NCBI RefSeq assembly: GCF_008330945.1
Contig: NZ_CP043489.1
Coordinates: 2,429,501 to 2,493,500 of the forward strand
DNA length: 64,000 nucleotides
Direction of reading: 5' to 3'
Source: Labrys sp. KNU-23
GTDB lineage: Bacteria; Pseudomonadota; Alphaproteobacteria; Rhizobiales; Labraceae
Below the pieces are notes generated by a model. The model saw only the letters and a list, made by a program, of their open reading frames with translations. It ran no database searches and was not told where the DNA came from. The stretch's first letter is position 1. Every line of letters begins with the position of its first letter. This document shows, piece after piece, positions 1 to 8,923 of this stretch. Position numbers and translations under genes: made by a program.

Positions 1-159
1 GACGATTGCACCAAATCGCGAGCCGTTTCGGCAGGAAAGCGCGTGCCAACGCCCCCGGTCGGGCTTATTCTGATCGGGCAATCCTTGCGCCGGACGGCTG
101 CGCCAGTTTCCGGCACTGAGCGGTGCGGGGCGGCAACAGGAGCGATCCGGAGGCACACC

Positions 160-537
160 ATGCTGGGAAACAAGCTCGCCGTCGCCACTTTGCCCGTGCG
201 CGACCTCGCCACGGCCCGGCGCTTCTACGAGGACCTGGTGGGGCTGGAGATCGCCTTCGAGCACGCCGGCAGCGCCATCGCCTACAAGGCCGGCCCCTCG
301 ATCGTGCTCGTCTACGCCTCGGCCAATGCCGGCACCAACCACGCCACCGCCGTGACCTGGGTGGTGGGCGACGACATGATCAGCCTGGTCGAAACACTCA
401 AGGCCAAGGGCGTCGCCTTCGAGCATTACGAGATCCCCGATACCACGCTCGATGGCGACATCCACCGCACCGGCGATCTCGAACTCGCCTGGTTCCGCGA
501 CCCCGACGGCAACATCCACGGCCTGGCAAGCGGGTGA
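160..537 (+). CDS. VOC (glyoxalase/bleomycin-resistance fold) family protein
   Basis: A 125-residue single-domain protein of the vicinal-oxygen-chelate superfamily. The N-terminus has the typical beta-strand then helix pattern (VATLPVRDLATARRFYEDLVG), and the C-terminus ends with the family's closing motif WFRDPDGNIHGL. Members bind a divalent metal and act as lyases, dioxygenases or drug-binding proteins; the substrate here cannot be told. The ATG at 160 is preceded by CCGGAGG at a good distance. The open frame extends upstream to 43, but that extension has no family similarity. The gene stands alone, 5' of a repeat element and a tRNA gene. Confidence 0.85.
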   Translation: MLGNKLAVATLPVRDLATARRFYEDLVGLEIAFEHAGSAIAYKAGPSIVLVYASANAGTNHATAVTWVVGDDMISLVETLKAKGVAFEHYEIPDTTLDGDIHRTGDLELAWFRDPDGNIHGLASG

Positions 538-591
538 ATCGATATTAGGAAACGAGCGTTTCCGAATGATCTCGGCAGTGCAGGCTTCTCA

Positions 592-706
592 GCGACATGC
601 TGCATGTCGCGATATCCGCCTGTTTCCAGGTGCACGGGCGCCCCGCCCGTTCCTGGAAACGCCGTACTTGCCGAAGGGAAGAACGGGCGGGACGCCCGCC
701 CACCCG
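592..706. repeat. Structured intergenic repeat, CGGGCG-type long hairpin
   Basis: The stretch 540-765 has no gene. It starts with a perfect hairpin, GCGACATGC / GCATGTCGC (592-610). A long imperfect hairpin follows, with arms around 629-652 (GGTGCACGGGCGCCCCG) and 680-706 (CGGGCGGGACGCCCG...CACCCG). The alternative pair GTTTCCAGG (622-630) / CCTGGAAAC (652-660) is nested in it. The same element, diverged, lies at 39510-39594, so this is a dispersed repeat family rather than a one-off terminator. Confidence 0.75.
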
Positions 707-765
707 AAAAGCCCGCAATCGCGGATTGACGCCGCCTTATCCCTCGCTATAGTGCCGCCCGCGTT

Positions 766-850
766 GCCCCTATGGCGGAACTGGTAGACGCGTCCGACTC
801 AAAATCGGATTCCGCAAGGAGTGCTGGTTCGATTCCGGCTAGGGGCACCA
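766..850 (+). tRNA. tRNA-Leu (anticodon CAA)
   Basis: A class II tRNA of 85 nt with the CCA encoded. The acceptor arms GCCCCTA (766-772) and TAGGGGC (840-846) pair fully and are followed by ACCA. The anticodon stem TCCGA/TCGGA encloses the loop CTCAAAA, giving anticodon CAA. A long variable arm and the T arm GGTTCGATTCC follow. Its 3' end is the attachment site of the genomic island that starts immediately downstream. Confidence 0.95.
831..850 (+). other. attL of the genomic island (tRNA-Leu 3' end)
   Basis: The 3' end of tRNA-Leu, GATTCCGGCTAGGGGCACCA, recurs at 16833-16851 as GATGCCGGCTAGGGCACCA, with one substitution and one missing G. With an integrase gene 190 bp downstream in the usual orientation, this fits site-specific insertion into the tRNA gene. 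The left copy keeps the tRNA intact. Confidence 0.8.
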
Positions 851-962
851 CTTCCACTTTCAGCAACGTTCGCGAAAGTTCAAAACACCCCAAAAATCAA
901 AGACTTAGGCGCAAAAATCGTTCACTGCGGTTCGTTTCCGTGCGCCTACAGCCGCGCTCCGT

Positions 963-1027
963 GGTGGTACGGATGGTGGTATCGGCGCCTGAATCTGCTA
1001 AGATGTGGTGGTACGCGATACCACCAT
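963..1027. promoter_or_regulatory. Repeated GGTGGTAC/T sites before the integrase (arm-type or operator sites)
   Basis: Three direct copies of GGTGGTA(C/T) (963-970, 975-982, 1007-1014) and one inverted copy ATACCACC (1018-1025) lie in the leader of the integrase gene. The last two form a dyad that ends 15 bp before the start codon. The same repeat occurs twice at the right end of the island (16754-16777), including the longer shared string TGGTGGTATCG. Matching sites at both ends suggest integrase or Xis arm sites; the dyad may also serve in autoregulation. Confidence 0.6.
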
Positions 1028-1039
1028 CCGGGCGCCGCC

Positions 1040-2257
1040 ATGCCGCTGACAGACATCGAATGCCGAACCGCCAAGCCGACAGATTCGTTGCGCAAGCTCT
1101 CGGATGGCCAGGGTTTGCAGCTCTGGATCATGCCGAACGGCTCGAAACTGTGGCGACAGGACTATCGCTTCGCCGGCGAGCGCAAGCTTCTGGCAATCGG
1201 CCCCTATCCCGCGATCACGCTGGTGGCGGCCCGCAAGGCACGCGACGAAGCCCGTGCGCTGGTCGCTGGTGGTATCGACCCTTCGGATGCCAAGCAGGAA
1301 GCGAAAGCCGCCCGCATCGCGCAGGAAGCCGCCGCAGACAGCTTCAAGGCGGTGGCGGAAGGCTACATCGCCAAGCTCAAGCGCGAGGGCCGGGCGCCCG
1401 CAACCATGAAGAAGATCGAGTGGCTTCTCGACTTCGCCTTGCCCGATCTCGGTAAGCTCAAGATCGGCGAGATCAGCTCGGCTAAGGTGCTTGCCGTGCT
1501 GCGCAAGGTGGAAGCGCGCGAGGCCTATGAGAGCGCCCACCGCCTGCGCTCCACGATCGGCGCCGTGTTCCGCTATGGCATTGCCAGCGCCCTTTGCGAG
1601 AACGATCCGACCCAAGCACTCAAGGGCGCTTTGACCACGCCCACCGTCACGCCTCGCGCCGCCCTTCTCAAGCCGGCCGCCTTCGGCGCGTTGCTGCGTT
1701 CGATCGAGGATTTCGACGGCCAGCCAACGACACAAGCCGCCCTGCGGCTGATGGCCTATCTGTTTCCCCGGCCGGGCGAGCTTCGTATGGCGGAATGGGC
1801 CGAGTTCGACCTTGAGGCGGCAGCATGGGAAATCCCAGCCAGCCGCATGAAGATGCGCCGCGCGCATCGCATTCCGCTCTCGCGGCAAGCCGTCGCGATC
1901 CTGAAGGATTTGCAGGCACTCACCGGCAAGGGCAGGCTGGTGCTGCCCTGCGTGCGCACGTTGGCTCGCCCTATCAGCGAGAACACGCTCAACGCCGCGC
2001 TGCGCCGCCTGGGCTATTCGAAGGAAGAGGCCACTGCCCATGGCTTCCGTGCCACCGCCTCGACCCTGCTCAACGAAAGCGGCAAGTGGCGCCCGGACGT
2101 GATTGAGGCAGCTCTCGCCCATATCGGTGCAGACGAAATTCGGCGCGCTTATTTGCGTTCGGATTTTTGGGACGAGCGAAAGGCGATGATGCAGTGGTGG
2201 GCTGATTTCGCTGATCAATTGCGGGAAGGAGGCCAAGTGGTATCACTACGGCGCTGA
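1040..2257 (+). CDS. Tyrosine recombinase/integrase of the island (DUF4102-type N-terminus)
   Basis: A 405-residue site-specific integrase that would insert and excise the island at tRNA-Leu. The first ~90 residues form the N-terminal arm-binding domain of P4/CTX-type integrases (LSDGQGLQLWIMPNGSKLW, then RKLLAIGPYPAITLVAARKARDEA). A core-binding region follows. The catalytic domain shows the first Arg in RPGELRMAEW (about residue 249), the HGFRA box (about 334), and a tyrosine in RRAYLRSDFWDER (about 370). The ATG at 1040 gives the family's normal N-terminus; an upstream in-frame extension runs back into the tRNA gene and is not credible. The gene is complete, with all catalytic residues visible, so it may be active. 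Confidence 0.93.
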   Translation: MPLTDIECRTAKPTDSLRKLSDGQGLQLWIMPNGSKLWRQDYRFAGERKLLAIGPYPAITLVAARKARDEARALVAGGIDPSDAKQEAKAARIAQEAAADSFKAVAEGYIAKLKREGRAPATMKKIEWLLDFALPDLGKLKIGEISSAKVLAVLRKVEAREAYESAHRLRSTIGAVFRYGIASALCENDPTQALKGALTTPTVTPRAALLKPAAFGALLRSIEDFDGQPTTQAALRLMAYLFPRPGELRMAEWAEFDLEAAAWEIPASRMKMRRAHRIPLSRQAVAILKDLQALTGKGRLVLPCVRTLARPISENTLNAALRRLGYSKEEATAHGFRATASTLLNESGKWRPDVIEAALAHIGADEIRRAYLRSDFWDERKAMMQWWADFADQLREGGQVVSLRR

Positions 2258-2385
2258 CGGGCGTCAATGGGCCATCGAGGGCCGCTCGCCACTCTATGCA
2301 CAATTCAGCATGAGGTAGGCGTTGCCCTGAGCCGTGCGACCCAATAACACTGTATTGCTTGTGCACCTGTCGGCAATATGGGGGA

Positions 2386-2418
2386 TCGATATCGACCGCA
2401 CAGTGTAGTCGATATCGG
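2386..2418. promoter_or_regulatory. Paired TCGATATCG palindromes upstream of the defence operon
   Basis: TCGATATCGA (2386-2395) and TCGATATCGG (2409-2418) are repeated palindromes 23 bp apart. The second ends 15 bp before the ATG of the ATPase gene. Position and symmetry suggest an operator for the four-gene operon. No dedicated regulator sits next to it. The 176-bp gap between integrase and ATPase holds nothing else I recognise. Confidence 0.45.
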
Positions 2419-2433
2419 CATTTGGTAGATACA

Positions 2434-5400
2434 ATGACAACGCCAACAGTTTTTGATCTTTGCTTGCCACGTGAAGATGTAGAAAAAGGCACCATTTCTG
2501 ACAGTGATTATGCCGCAAATCTTGCCAATGTGCTGACAGGAAGAGCATCTGTAGAGTACCTTAACCCTTCCATTTTTTTCGCGAATACCTACCCTACTGA
2601 AGGGCTTAAAGAGCTTCTTACGAATGTCTGCGGTCGACTGTCAGGCCGCGGTGAAAGCGTGTCAGCCGTCTTTCGGCTCGATACTTCCTTCGGCGGCGGC
2701 AAGACGCATGGCTTGATCGCACTTGTGCACGCGGCAGCCGGCATGAGAGGCGTCTCTAACATATCAGAGTTTCTCAGTCCCTCGATCGTTCCCACTGGAG
2801 CGGTCAGAGTTGCCGCCTTTGATGGTGAAAACTCCGATCCCGCTAACGGACGGCCGATGGGGGAAGGTGTTCGTGCCCACACGCCTTGGGGTGAGATCGC
2901 CTATCAACTTGCGGGAAAGAGGGGCTATGAGATAGTTCGTCAGTCGGACGAACAACGCGTTGCGCCGGGCGCAGATACGATCAAGGAACTCTTCGGCTCG
3001 GATCCGGTGCTCGTCGTTCTTGATGAGCTTGGGGAGTACCTTCGCCGGGTGCAAGGCATGGGCGGGCGCGATCAGCTCACCGCGTTTTTGAAGGCACTGC
3101 TGACCGCAATCGAGAGCACACCTCGGGCAGCGATTGTCTACACCTTGGCCGTTCGATCGGACGGCAAGAGCATCGATGCGTTCGCGGAAGAGAACGAATT
3201 TCTTGCCAGCGCCATGTCGGAGCTGGAGAGCATATCCGGCCGCAAGGCGACCAATCTCAATCCCACGCGAGACGACGAAACAGCGAAGGTGATCCGACGG
3301 CGCCTCTTCGCATCAATCGATGACAGCCGCGCCGCCGAAGTCATCGATGCCTATCGGGCTCTCTGGACCAGCCACCGAGATATCCTTTCGGAGGAAGCCA
3401 GGCGTTCAACGACAAGCGCTGAGTTCGCGCAGACCTATCCCTTCCATCCCGACGTTCTCGACACCCTGACGGGCAAGACCGCCACGCTTGGCGGATTCCA
3501 GCGCGTCCGCGGCATGCTGCGTATCCTCGCGAAAACCGTCGCGACGGTCTGGGCAAACAGGCCGGTGGACGCCTCCGCGATCCATCTGCATCATATCGAT
3601 CTCGGGTCGGATGTGGTTCGCCGGGAGTTTACGACGCGCCTTCAGCAGGGCGCGTTTGTGCCGGCGATCCTGAATGATATTTCGGGGCCGCCGGAAAAGC
3701 CGGCGCTGGCGCAGGAACTGGACGCCAAGCACTTTAAAGGGCTTCTGTCCTACGGCACCTATGTGGCGCGCACGATCTTCGTGCATACCCTGGCGTTCAA
3801 CAATGACCTGAAGGGCCTATCGGTCGATCACCTGCGCTATTCGATCCTCAGCCCGGCGGCGGATATTTCCTTCATCGATGACGCCAAGACAAAGTTTCGG
3901 GCGGAATCGGCCTATCTCGACGATCGCCCGACCGCTCCCTTGCGCTTCAATGCGGAAGCCAATCTCACCCAGGTCATCGGCCGCGAGGAGAAGAACGTCG
4001 ATCCTGGCGAGGCCCGGACCCAGCTTGCCGATCGCGTAAAGACGATATTCGGTGGGCAATCCTTTGATCTGATTCCTTTCCCCGGCGGCCCCTGGGACGT
4101 TCCGGACGATGTGTCGGACGGCAAGCCGAGGCTTGTTCTGCTTTCCCACGACGCCCTGGAAATCGGCGCCGATCTTCGCGACATCCCGGAGATCGTCGGC
4201 CGCATGTTTGAGAGGAAAGGCGCGGATGGCAACGGCTTGCGTGCGCTGCGCAACAATCTCGTTTTCGTCGTCGCTGACGAAACCAAGGTGAACGAGATGA
4301 AGCGGGCAATCGTGCGCCGCCTCGCCCTTCAGGAGCTAAAACGTCCGGAGCGCGTCAAGGAGCTTGCCGATCACCAGCAGGCAAAGGTCTTGGAACTCGA
4401 GAAGAAGTCGGAAACGGAAGCCGCGATTGCCATCCAGCAATGCTATCGTCACATCCTCTATCCGTCGCGCAACGCCCTTGGCGGAGCCGGCTCGGTTCAG
4501 CTCGCGCATTCCGTCATTGATATCCAGAACGCATCCGAGCGACCGGGCTCGGGCCAGTTGCAGGTCGTGCGCCAGCTGCAAAGCCAGAACAAGGTTCGCG
4601 ACGCATCGGACTCGCCGGATTCGCCATCCTATATCCGCGATCGCACCCCCCTGAAGAAAGGGCAGATGACGGCGCGCGATCTGCGCGACGAATTCCGCCG
4701 CGATCCCTCGCTGTCGATCCTGCTGTCGGATGACGTGTTCCGCAAGGCAATCCGCAGAGGGATCGAGGAAGCCCTCTATATCTACAAGCGCGGCGAATTG
4801 CTGGCCGGCCCGGGCGATCCGATGCCGTCGATTCATATCGACGAAGAAGCAACGATTTTCACGATCGACTTCGCCAAATCGAAGGGGATCTGGCCTCGCC
4901 AGGCGCTGACGCCACCAGCGCAACCTGCAGGAGCTGGAAGTGACCCGTCGATCTCCAGCGAGCCGTTTCCGCCGCTGGGCCGATCTGGCGCTGGCGAAGA
5001 CCCTGGTCCGGGTTTCGGCGAACGGCCGCAAGGCGATTTGGGCAGCGGCACAACAGAGGCCGCGAAGGTCTTCACAGCCGAGGGGGTCTTGAAGGATGCG
5101 CTGCGGCAGGTCATCGAGCGCGCCAAGTCCGCGAAGATCGCGGCCATCGATCGCATCGTTATCCGCTTGTTCGAATATGGCGACGCCTTCAGGCTGATTC
5201 CGATCGCGAACAGCATCGCCGGAACAAAGCGCTTAGTGACGCTGGAAGGTGGATACACCACCGCCCAGGATAGCGAAATGATGTTCGAGTTCAAAGGCGC
5301 AGCTCAAGACGCCGCGACGATCAAAGACTATCTGGAACCGCAATTCAGGGCCGCAAAAGCCACCGATCTGAAGGCGGGTATTTCGTTTGATTTTGAAAGT

Positions 5401-5502
5401 GGCCTCGCACTGGATGGCGAGGCCGCTGAAAAGTTCATTGAAAAGCTGACGCGCTTCGCGAGCGCGGCGGCCTATGTCGAAGCCACAGCGGAGGTGAAGT
5501 GA
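2434..5502 (+). CDS. DUF499-type P-loop ATPase of an Hma-like defence operon
   Basis: A 1022-residue ATPase. It has a Walker A-like motif in TSFGGGKTHGL (about residues 84-94) and a Walker B in PVLVVLDELGEYL (about 191-203). The glycine-rich loop GGGKTH differs from the classical GxxxxGKT and matches the DUF499 family as I know it. A proline/glycine-rich linker near residue 830-870 separates the ATPase from a C-terminal domain. The ATG at 2434 starts the conserved N-terminus (MTTPTVFDLCLPREDV). The stop overlaps the next gene's ATG by one base, so translation is coupled. Family members sit with DUF1156 methylases and helicases in defence loci; the ATPase presumably couples phage sensing or DNA translocation to the other subunits. 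The first ~500 bp are more A/T-rich than the rest. Confidence 0.85.
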   Translation: MTTPTVFDLCLPREDVEKGTISDSDYAANLANVLTGRASVEYLNPSIFFANTYPTEGLKELLTNVCGRLSGRGESVSAVFRLDTSFGGGKTHGLIALVHAAAGMRGVSNISEFLSPSIVPTGAVRVAAFDGENSDPANGRPMGEGVRAHTPWGEIAYQLAGKRGYEIVRQSDEQRVAPGADTIKELFGSDPVLVVLDELGEYLRRVQGMGGRDQLTAFLKALLTAIESTPRAAIVYTLAVRSDGKSIDAFAEENEFLASAMSELESISGRKATNLNPTRDDETAKVIRRRLFASIDDSRAAEVIDAYRALWTSHRDILSEEARRSTTSAEFAQTYPFHPDVLDTLTGKTATLGGFQRVRGMLRILAKTVATVWANRPVDASAIHLHHIDLGSDVVRREFTTRLQQGAFVPAILNDISGPPEKPALAQELDAKHFKGLLSYGTYVARTIFVHTLAFNNDLKGLSVDHLRYSILSPAADISFIDDAKTKFRAESAYLDDRPTAPLRFNAEANLTQVIGREEKNVDPGEARTQLADRVKTIFGGQSFDLIPFPGGPWDVPDDVSDGKPRLVLLSHDALEIGADLRDIPEIVGRMFERKGADGNGLRALRNNLVFVVADETKVNEMKRAIVRRLALQELKRPERVKELADHQQAKVLELEKKSETEAAIAIQQCYRHILYPSRNALGGAGSVQLAHSVIDIQNASERPGSGQLQVVRQLQSQNKVRDASDSPDSPSYIRDRTPLKKGQMTARDLRDEFRRDPSLSILLSDDVFRKAIRRGIEEALYIYKRGELLAGPGDPMPSIHIDEEATIFTIDFAKSKGIWPRQALTPPAQPAGAGSDPSISSEPFPPLGRSGAGEDPGPGFGERPQGDLGSGTTEAAKVFTAEGVLKDALRQVIERAKSAKIAAIDRIVIRLFEYGDAFRLIPIANSIAGTKRLVTLEGGYTTAQDSEMMFEFKGAAQDAATIKDYLEPQFRAAKATDLKAGISFDFESGLALDGEAAEKFIEKLTRFASAAAYVEATAEVK

Positions 5503-5981
5503 TGAATGTGCTGCGGCGGAAGGACGAGTATTCCATGGCATCAACGACCCACCCCCTTTACGAACTGCGCGCCCGCCGCCATGGCCCCGGCGACACCGAG
5601 GTCGAGGTCTGGCAGCTTCCGTCGCTGGCGACGCCGCAAATCGCCGCCCCTCTTCGCCTTGCCGGCCTTCGCGGCCGAAATCTCGAGCTGGCCGAACACC
5701 GCGTCCTCAAGCGTCTCAAGGAAAGCGATGTCCGCCTTGATCTCCTGCCGATCGAAGGCATGGGATCGGTGCTTGCCGAGGAAACTGCGCTACGCCTGGC
5801 GCTCTTGTTCCGCACCCTCGCGCCGATGCGCAATCGCGACAACATGCGCTTGGTTGCCGAAGGCATAGAAGCCATGGGCAAGGAAGAAGCGGGCTATTGG
5901 CTCGGCATGTCGGTCCACCGCAAGAACCCACGCCGTGTGCTCAATGCGCTACGTATCCTACTCACCGATCCGGCGAAATAA
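5502..5981 (+). CDS. Small conserved protein of the Hma-like operon (possibly DUF7680 or DUF3780)
   Basis: A 159-residue soluble protein without a signal peptide or obvious catalytic motif. The C-terminal half (ALRLALLFRTLAPMRNRDN, then GKEEAGYWLGMSVHRKNP) is basic and helical and looks like a conserved family domain. I associate small DUF-type proteins with this position between ATPase and methylase, but am not sure which family number applies. The ATG at 5502 overlaps the upstream stop (TGATG) and has a near-perfect Shine-Dalgarno GGAGGTGA 7 nt upstream. An internal ATG at 5535 is possible but less well placed. Tight coupling on both sides suggests it is a stoichiometric subunit or adaptor of the complex. 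Confidence 0.75.
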   Translation: MNVLRRKDEYSMASTTHPLYELRARRHGPGDTEVEVWQLPSLATPQIAAPLRLAGLRGRNLELAEHRVLKRLKESDVRLDLLPIEGMGSVLAEETALRLALLFRTLAPMRNRDNMRLVAEGIEAMGKEEAGYWLGMSVHRKNPRRVLNALRILLTDPAK

Positions 5982-5995
5982 TGGAAGAAGAACGT

Positions 5996-8923
5996 ATGTC
6001 GGATGTGCGGTTGATTGAACGGTGGTTGCCGATCGCAGCGCTCAGTGAAGAAAGCGTCCGCGAGCGCCGTATGGCAACCGCCCTGCCTCCGATCAATTTC
6101 CTTCATGTGTGGTGGGCGCGGCGCCCCTTAGTGGCGTCGCGCGCGGCGATCATGGCGTCGCTTTTGCCGGCAACGGCGGATCGCGACGCATTCTCGACCG
6201 TCCTCGGAATTCACGGCGATCCTGTAAAGACACGCCGAAGAATCGATCTCGCCAAAAAGACTGGTGAGGATCTGGGTCCTGATCCATATGGATACAGCCG
6301 CGCGTTCACCTACGTCCCGACCACTTCTGAGTTGGAAAAGCTTGGATTGATCGCTGGAACCTGTCCGGTGATCCTCGATCCGACCGCTGGCGGCGGCAGC
6401 ATTCCATTTGAGGCGTCACGCCTCAGAATGAAAACGTTCGCGAACGACCTGAATCCTGTAGCCGCCGCGATTTTGCGTGGAACGGTTGAGTATCCGGCGA
6501 AATTCGGTTCTGAACTCCTGATTGTTTTCAAAGAGCTTTCAAGCACTCTCGGAGATCGTCTCAAAACGGCTTTGGCCGGCGTCTACCCTAAAGAGCCCGA
6601 CGGACGCGTTGACGGCTACCTGTGGGCTCGAACGATTTCCTGTCCATACTGCTCAGGGCGAGTACCACTGTCGCCAAACTGGCGCCTTGCACCCGGCAAT
6701 CTAGGGATTCGCCTTGTTCCAAGATGCATGGATGGGCCGGGGTCTGCTGGCCGCGTCTGCGATTTCGAGATCGTGCACACAGAAGAGCAGCAGTCAGCCG
6801 GGACTATCTCTGACGGTGATGGAACATGTCCATATCCCGATTGCCGACGGGTAATCGACGGCGCAGATATCAAACGACAGGCGCAGGCGCGTGAGATGGG
6901 AGAGCAGCTCTTTGCAATCGCTTTTAAGCGAAGGGTAATCAAGAAAACCAAGACCGGAAAATCAAGAGAAGGCTGGGCGCGCTCTTATAGGACACCTCGC
7001 CCAGAGGATGACAATTCGGCAGCCATTCTTTCTATCATCGAAGAGAGAATGCCATCTTGGTTATCTTCCGGTTCAATTCCGACCGAACCTATAGATGAAG
7101 TATCTAATTACGATCGCGGTCACCGAATGTATGGGATGACCGAGTGGAGGGACCTCTTTAATCCACGGCAGTTTCTTGGTCATGCGATTGCCACAGAGCT
7201 GTATCGTGAAATGGTAGAAGAAGACTCTTCCAAGGGCGCTCTCACTGAGATTCGAAAGAGCGCTTACCTATATCTTGCATTTAGCTTGGATAAGTTCCGT
7301 GATTACAATTCCAGGCAAACTCGTTGGCATGTTCAGCGAGAAGTAATGGTAAATACTTTTGACAGCCATAACTTCGCGATGCGCTGGGCATATGCCGAAA
7401 TGGCCTTCGCGGTGGAGGGATTTGGCTACGATTGGGTCGTTGGTCAGACTGCAGAAAGCATTGAGCGCATTTGCAAGCTAGTTAGCCGCGAGGGGGCCAA
7501 TGCCGGAACGCTGTTTGCCGAAAAAGCGGGGGCGGGCACAGAGCCGTCGATAATCATCACGTGCAAGCCAGCCGACTTGTTGGATAACATTTCTGATGCG
7601 AGCGTCGATGCGGTTGTGATGGACCCGCCCTACGGCGCAAACGTGATGTATGCTGAATTATCGGATTTCTTCTACGTCTGGCTCAAACGCACCGCGGGCT
7701 TGGTCATGCCCGAGTTGTTTACGCGATTTCTTACGGACAAGGTCGGCGAGGCCGTCGCAAACAAGGCCAAATTCAAGGGCCAGAAGGGGGCGGACGCTCT
7801 CGCAAACCGCGACTATCAAGAGAAAATGGCCGCGATCTTCGCGGAAAGCCGGCGTGTGCTGAAGCCAGACGGCATCATGACGGTGATGTTCACGCACAAG
7901 GACACCAGCGCCTGGGATGCCTTGACGAAGGGACTGATCGAAGCGGGCTTCATCATCACCGCGTCATGGCCGGTGAACACCGAGGCCGAAGGCTCGCTCC
8001 ATATCAAGGACAAGGCCGCAGCGAACTCCACGATCTTCCTTGTTTGCCGCCCGCGCCTTGCCGAACAAGGCGACGACACGACCTATTGGGAAGATGTCGA
8101 GCCGCTGGTGGCGAAGGCCGTCCGTACCCGCGTGGAGGAATTCCAGAAGGCAGGGATCGGCGGCGTCGATCTCTATCTCGCTTCCTTCGGCCCGGCGCTG
8201 GAGGAGTTCTCACGCCATTGGCCGCTGAAGCGCGGCACGCCTCGGCCCGAACCGCTTGCCAAGAAGCGGCGCAAGCAAGCCGAACTGTTCGAAGAAGAGT
8301 TCGACCCCTATGCCGTGACGCCGGAAGACGCCCTCGACGCCGCTCGCCGGGAAGTCAAGACCTGGCGCCTGAACCAGCTCACCCACACCAAGGGGCGCGG
8401 CGATCTCGATGCGACCACGTCGTGGTTCGTGCTTGCCTGGGATGCCTTCAAGGCGCCAGTGTTCAGCTACGATGAAGGCTTGCGTCTGGCGCGCGCCGTC
8501 GGCGCCGATCTCGATGGCCAGTTGATCGGCAGGATCTGCGAAAAGAAGGGCTCGGATATTAAGCTCTGGGACAGCGCCACGCGCGCGGCAAAGAGCGGAC
8601 TCGGCCCGGCGGATGGATCGCGAGCCATGATCGACGCGATCCATCATGCGGCACACCGGGCGCGAACGCGAACGCTCGATGCGGCGCTTGACCTGCTTAA
8701 GGACGCCGGGATCGAGAACGATCCGCAGTTCCTCGCGGCGCTCGAAGCGGTGCTTGAGGTCTTGCCGCCGTCGCGCAATTTTGTCGGCTTCGATGTGGCG
8801 ACGGGCGATGCGAAGTCTGCGGCAGATGATTTCGACGCGCTGGAGAAACTCCGTCGCCTCGCCTTCTCCGACAAGGTGGATGAGCCGCAACAACTGTCGC
8901 TGTTCGTTGAGGAGGCTGCTTGA
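5996..8923 (+). CDS. DUF1156-type adenine-specific DNA methylase of the Hma-like operon
   Basis: A 975-residue protein. The N-terminus (LIERWLPI, then FLHVWWARRPLVASRAAIMAS) is the DUF1156 signature. The SAM-binding motif I is DPTAGGGSIPFEA (about residue 128), and motif IV is the amino-methylase DPPY (about 543) followed by GANVMYAELSDFFYVWLKR. About 400 residues lie between them, including Cys pairs (CPYC near 215 and CPYPDC further on) that look like zinc sites and could hold the target-recognition part. It would mark self DNA at adenine or cytosine N4. ATG 5996 has GGAAG 8 nt upstream; ATG 5981, overlapping the previous stop, is an alternative. The middle of the gene (~6.2-7.6 kb) is clearly more A/T-rich than its 3' part. 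Confidence 0.88.
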   Translation: MSDVRLIERWLPIAALSEESVRERRMATALPPINFLHVWWARRPLVASRAAIMASLLPATADRDAFSTVLGIHGDPVKTRRRIDLAKKTGEDLGPDPYGYSRAFTYVPTTSELEKLGLIAGTCPVILDPTAGGGSIPFEASRLRMKTFANDLNPVAAAILRGTVEYPAKFGSELLIVFKELSSTLGDRLKTALAGVYPKEPDGRVDGYLWARTISCPYCSGRVPLSPNWRLAPGNLGIRLVPRCMDGPGSAGRVCDFEIVHTEEQQSAGTISDGDGTCPYPDCRRVIDGADIKRQAQAREMGEQLFAIAFKRRVIKKTKTGKSREGWARSYRTPRPEDDNSAAILSIIEERMPSWLSSGSIPTEPIDEVSNYDRGHRMYGMTEWRDLFNPRQFLGHAIATELYREMVEEDSSKGALTEIRKSAYLYLAFSLDKFRDYNSRQTRWHVQREVMVNTFDSHNFAMRWAYAEMAFAVEGFGYDWVVGQTAESIERICKLVSREGANAGTLFAEKAGAGTEPSIIITCKPADLLDNISDASVDAVVMDPPYGANVMYAELSDFFYVWLKRTAGLVMPELFTRFLTDKVGEAVANKAKFKGQKGADALANRDYQEKMAAIFAESRRVLKPDGIMTVMFTHKDTSAWDALTKGLIEAGFIITASWPVNTEAEGSLHIKDKAAANSTIFLVCRPRLAEQGDDTTYWEDVEPLVAKAVRTRVEEFQKAGIGGVDLYLASFGPALEEFSRHWPLKRGTPRPEPLAKKRRKQAELFEEEFDPYAVTPEDALDAARREVKTWRLNQLTHTKGRGDLDATTSWFVLAWDAFKAPVFSYDEGLRLARAVGADLDGQLIGRICEKKGSDIKLWDSATRAAKSGLGPADGSRAMIDAIHHAAHRARTRTLDAALDLLKDAGIENDPQFLAALEAVLEVLPPSRNFVGFDVATGDAKSAADDFDALEKLRRLAFSDKVDEPQQLSLFVEEAA

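Noticed and set aside
998..2236. A 412-codon minus-strand frame opposite the integrase
   Set aside because: No recognisable domain; the plus strand has a complete integrase with catalytic residues.
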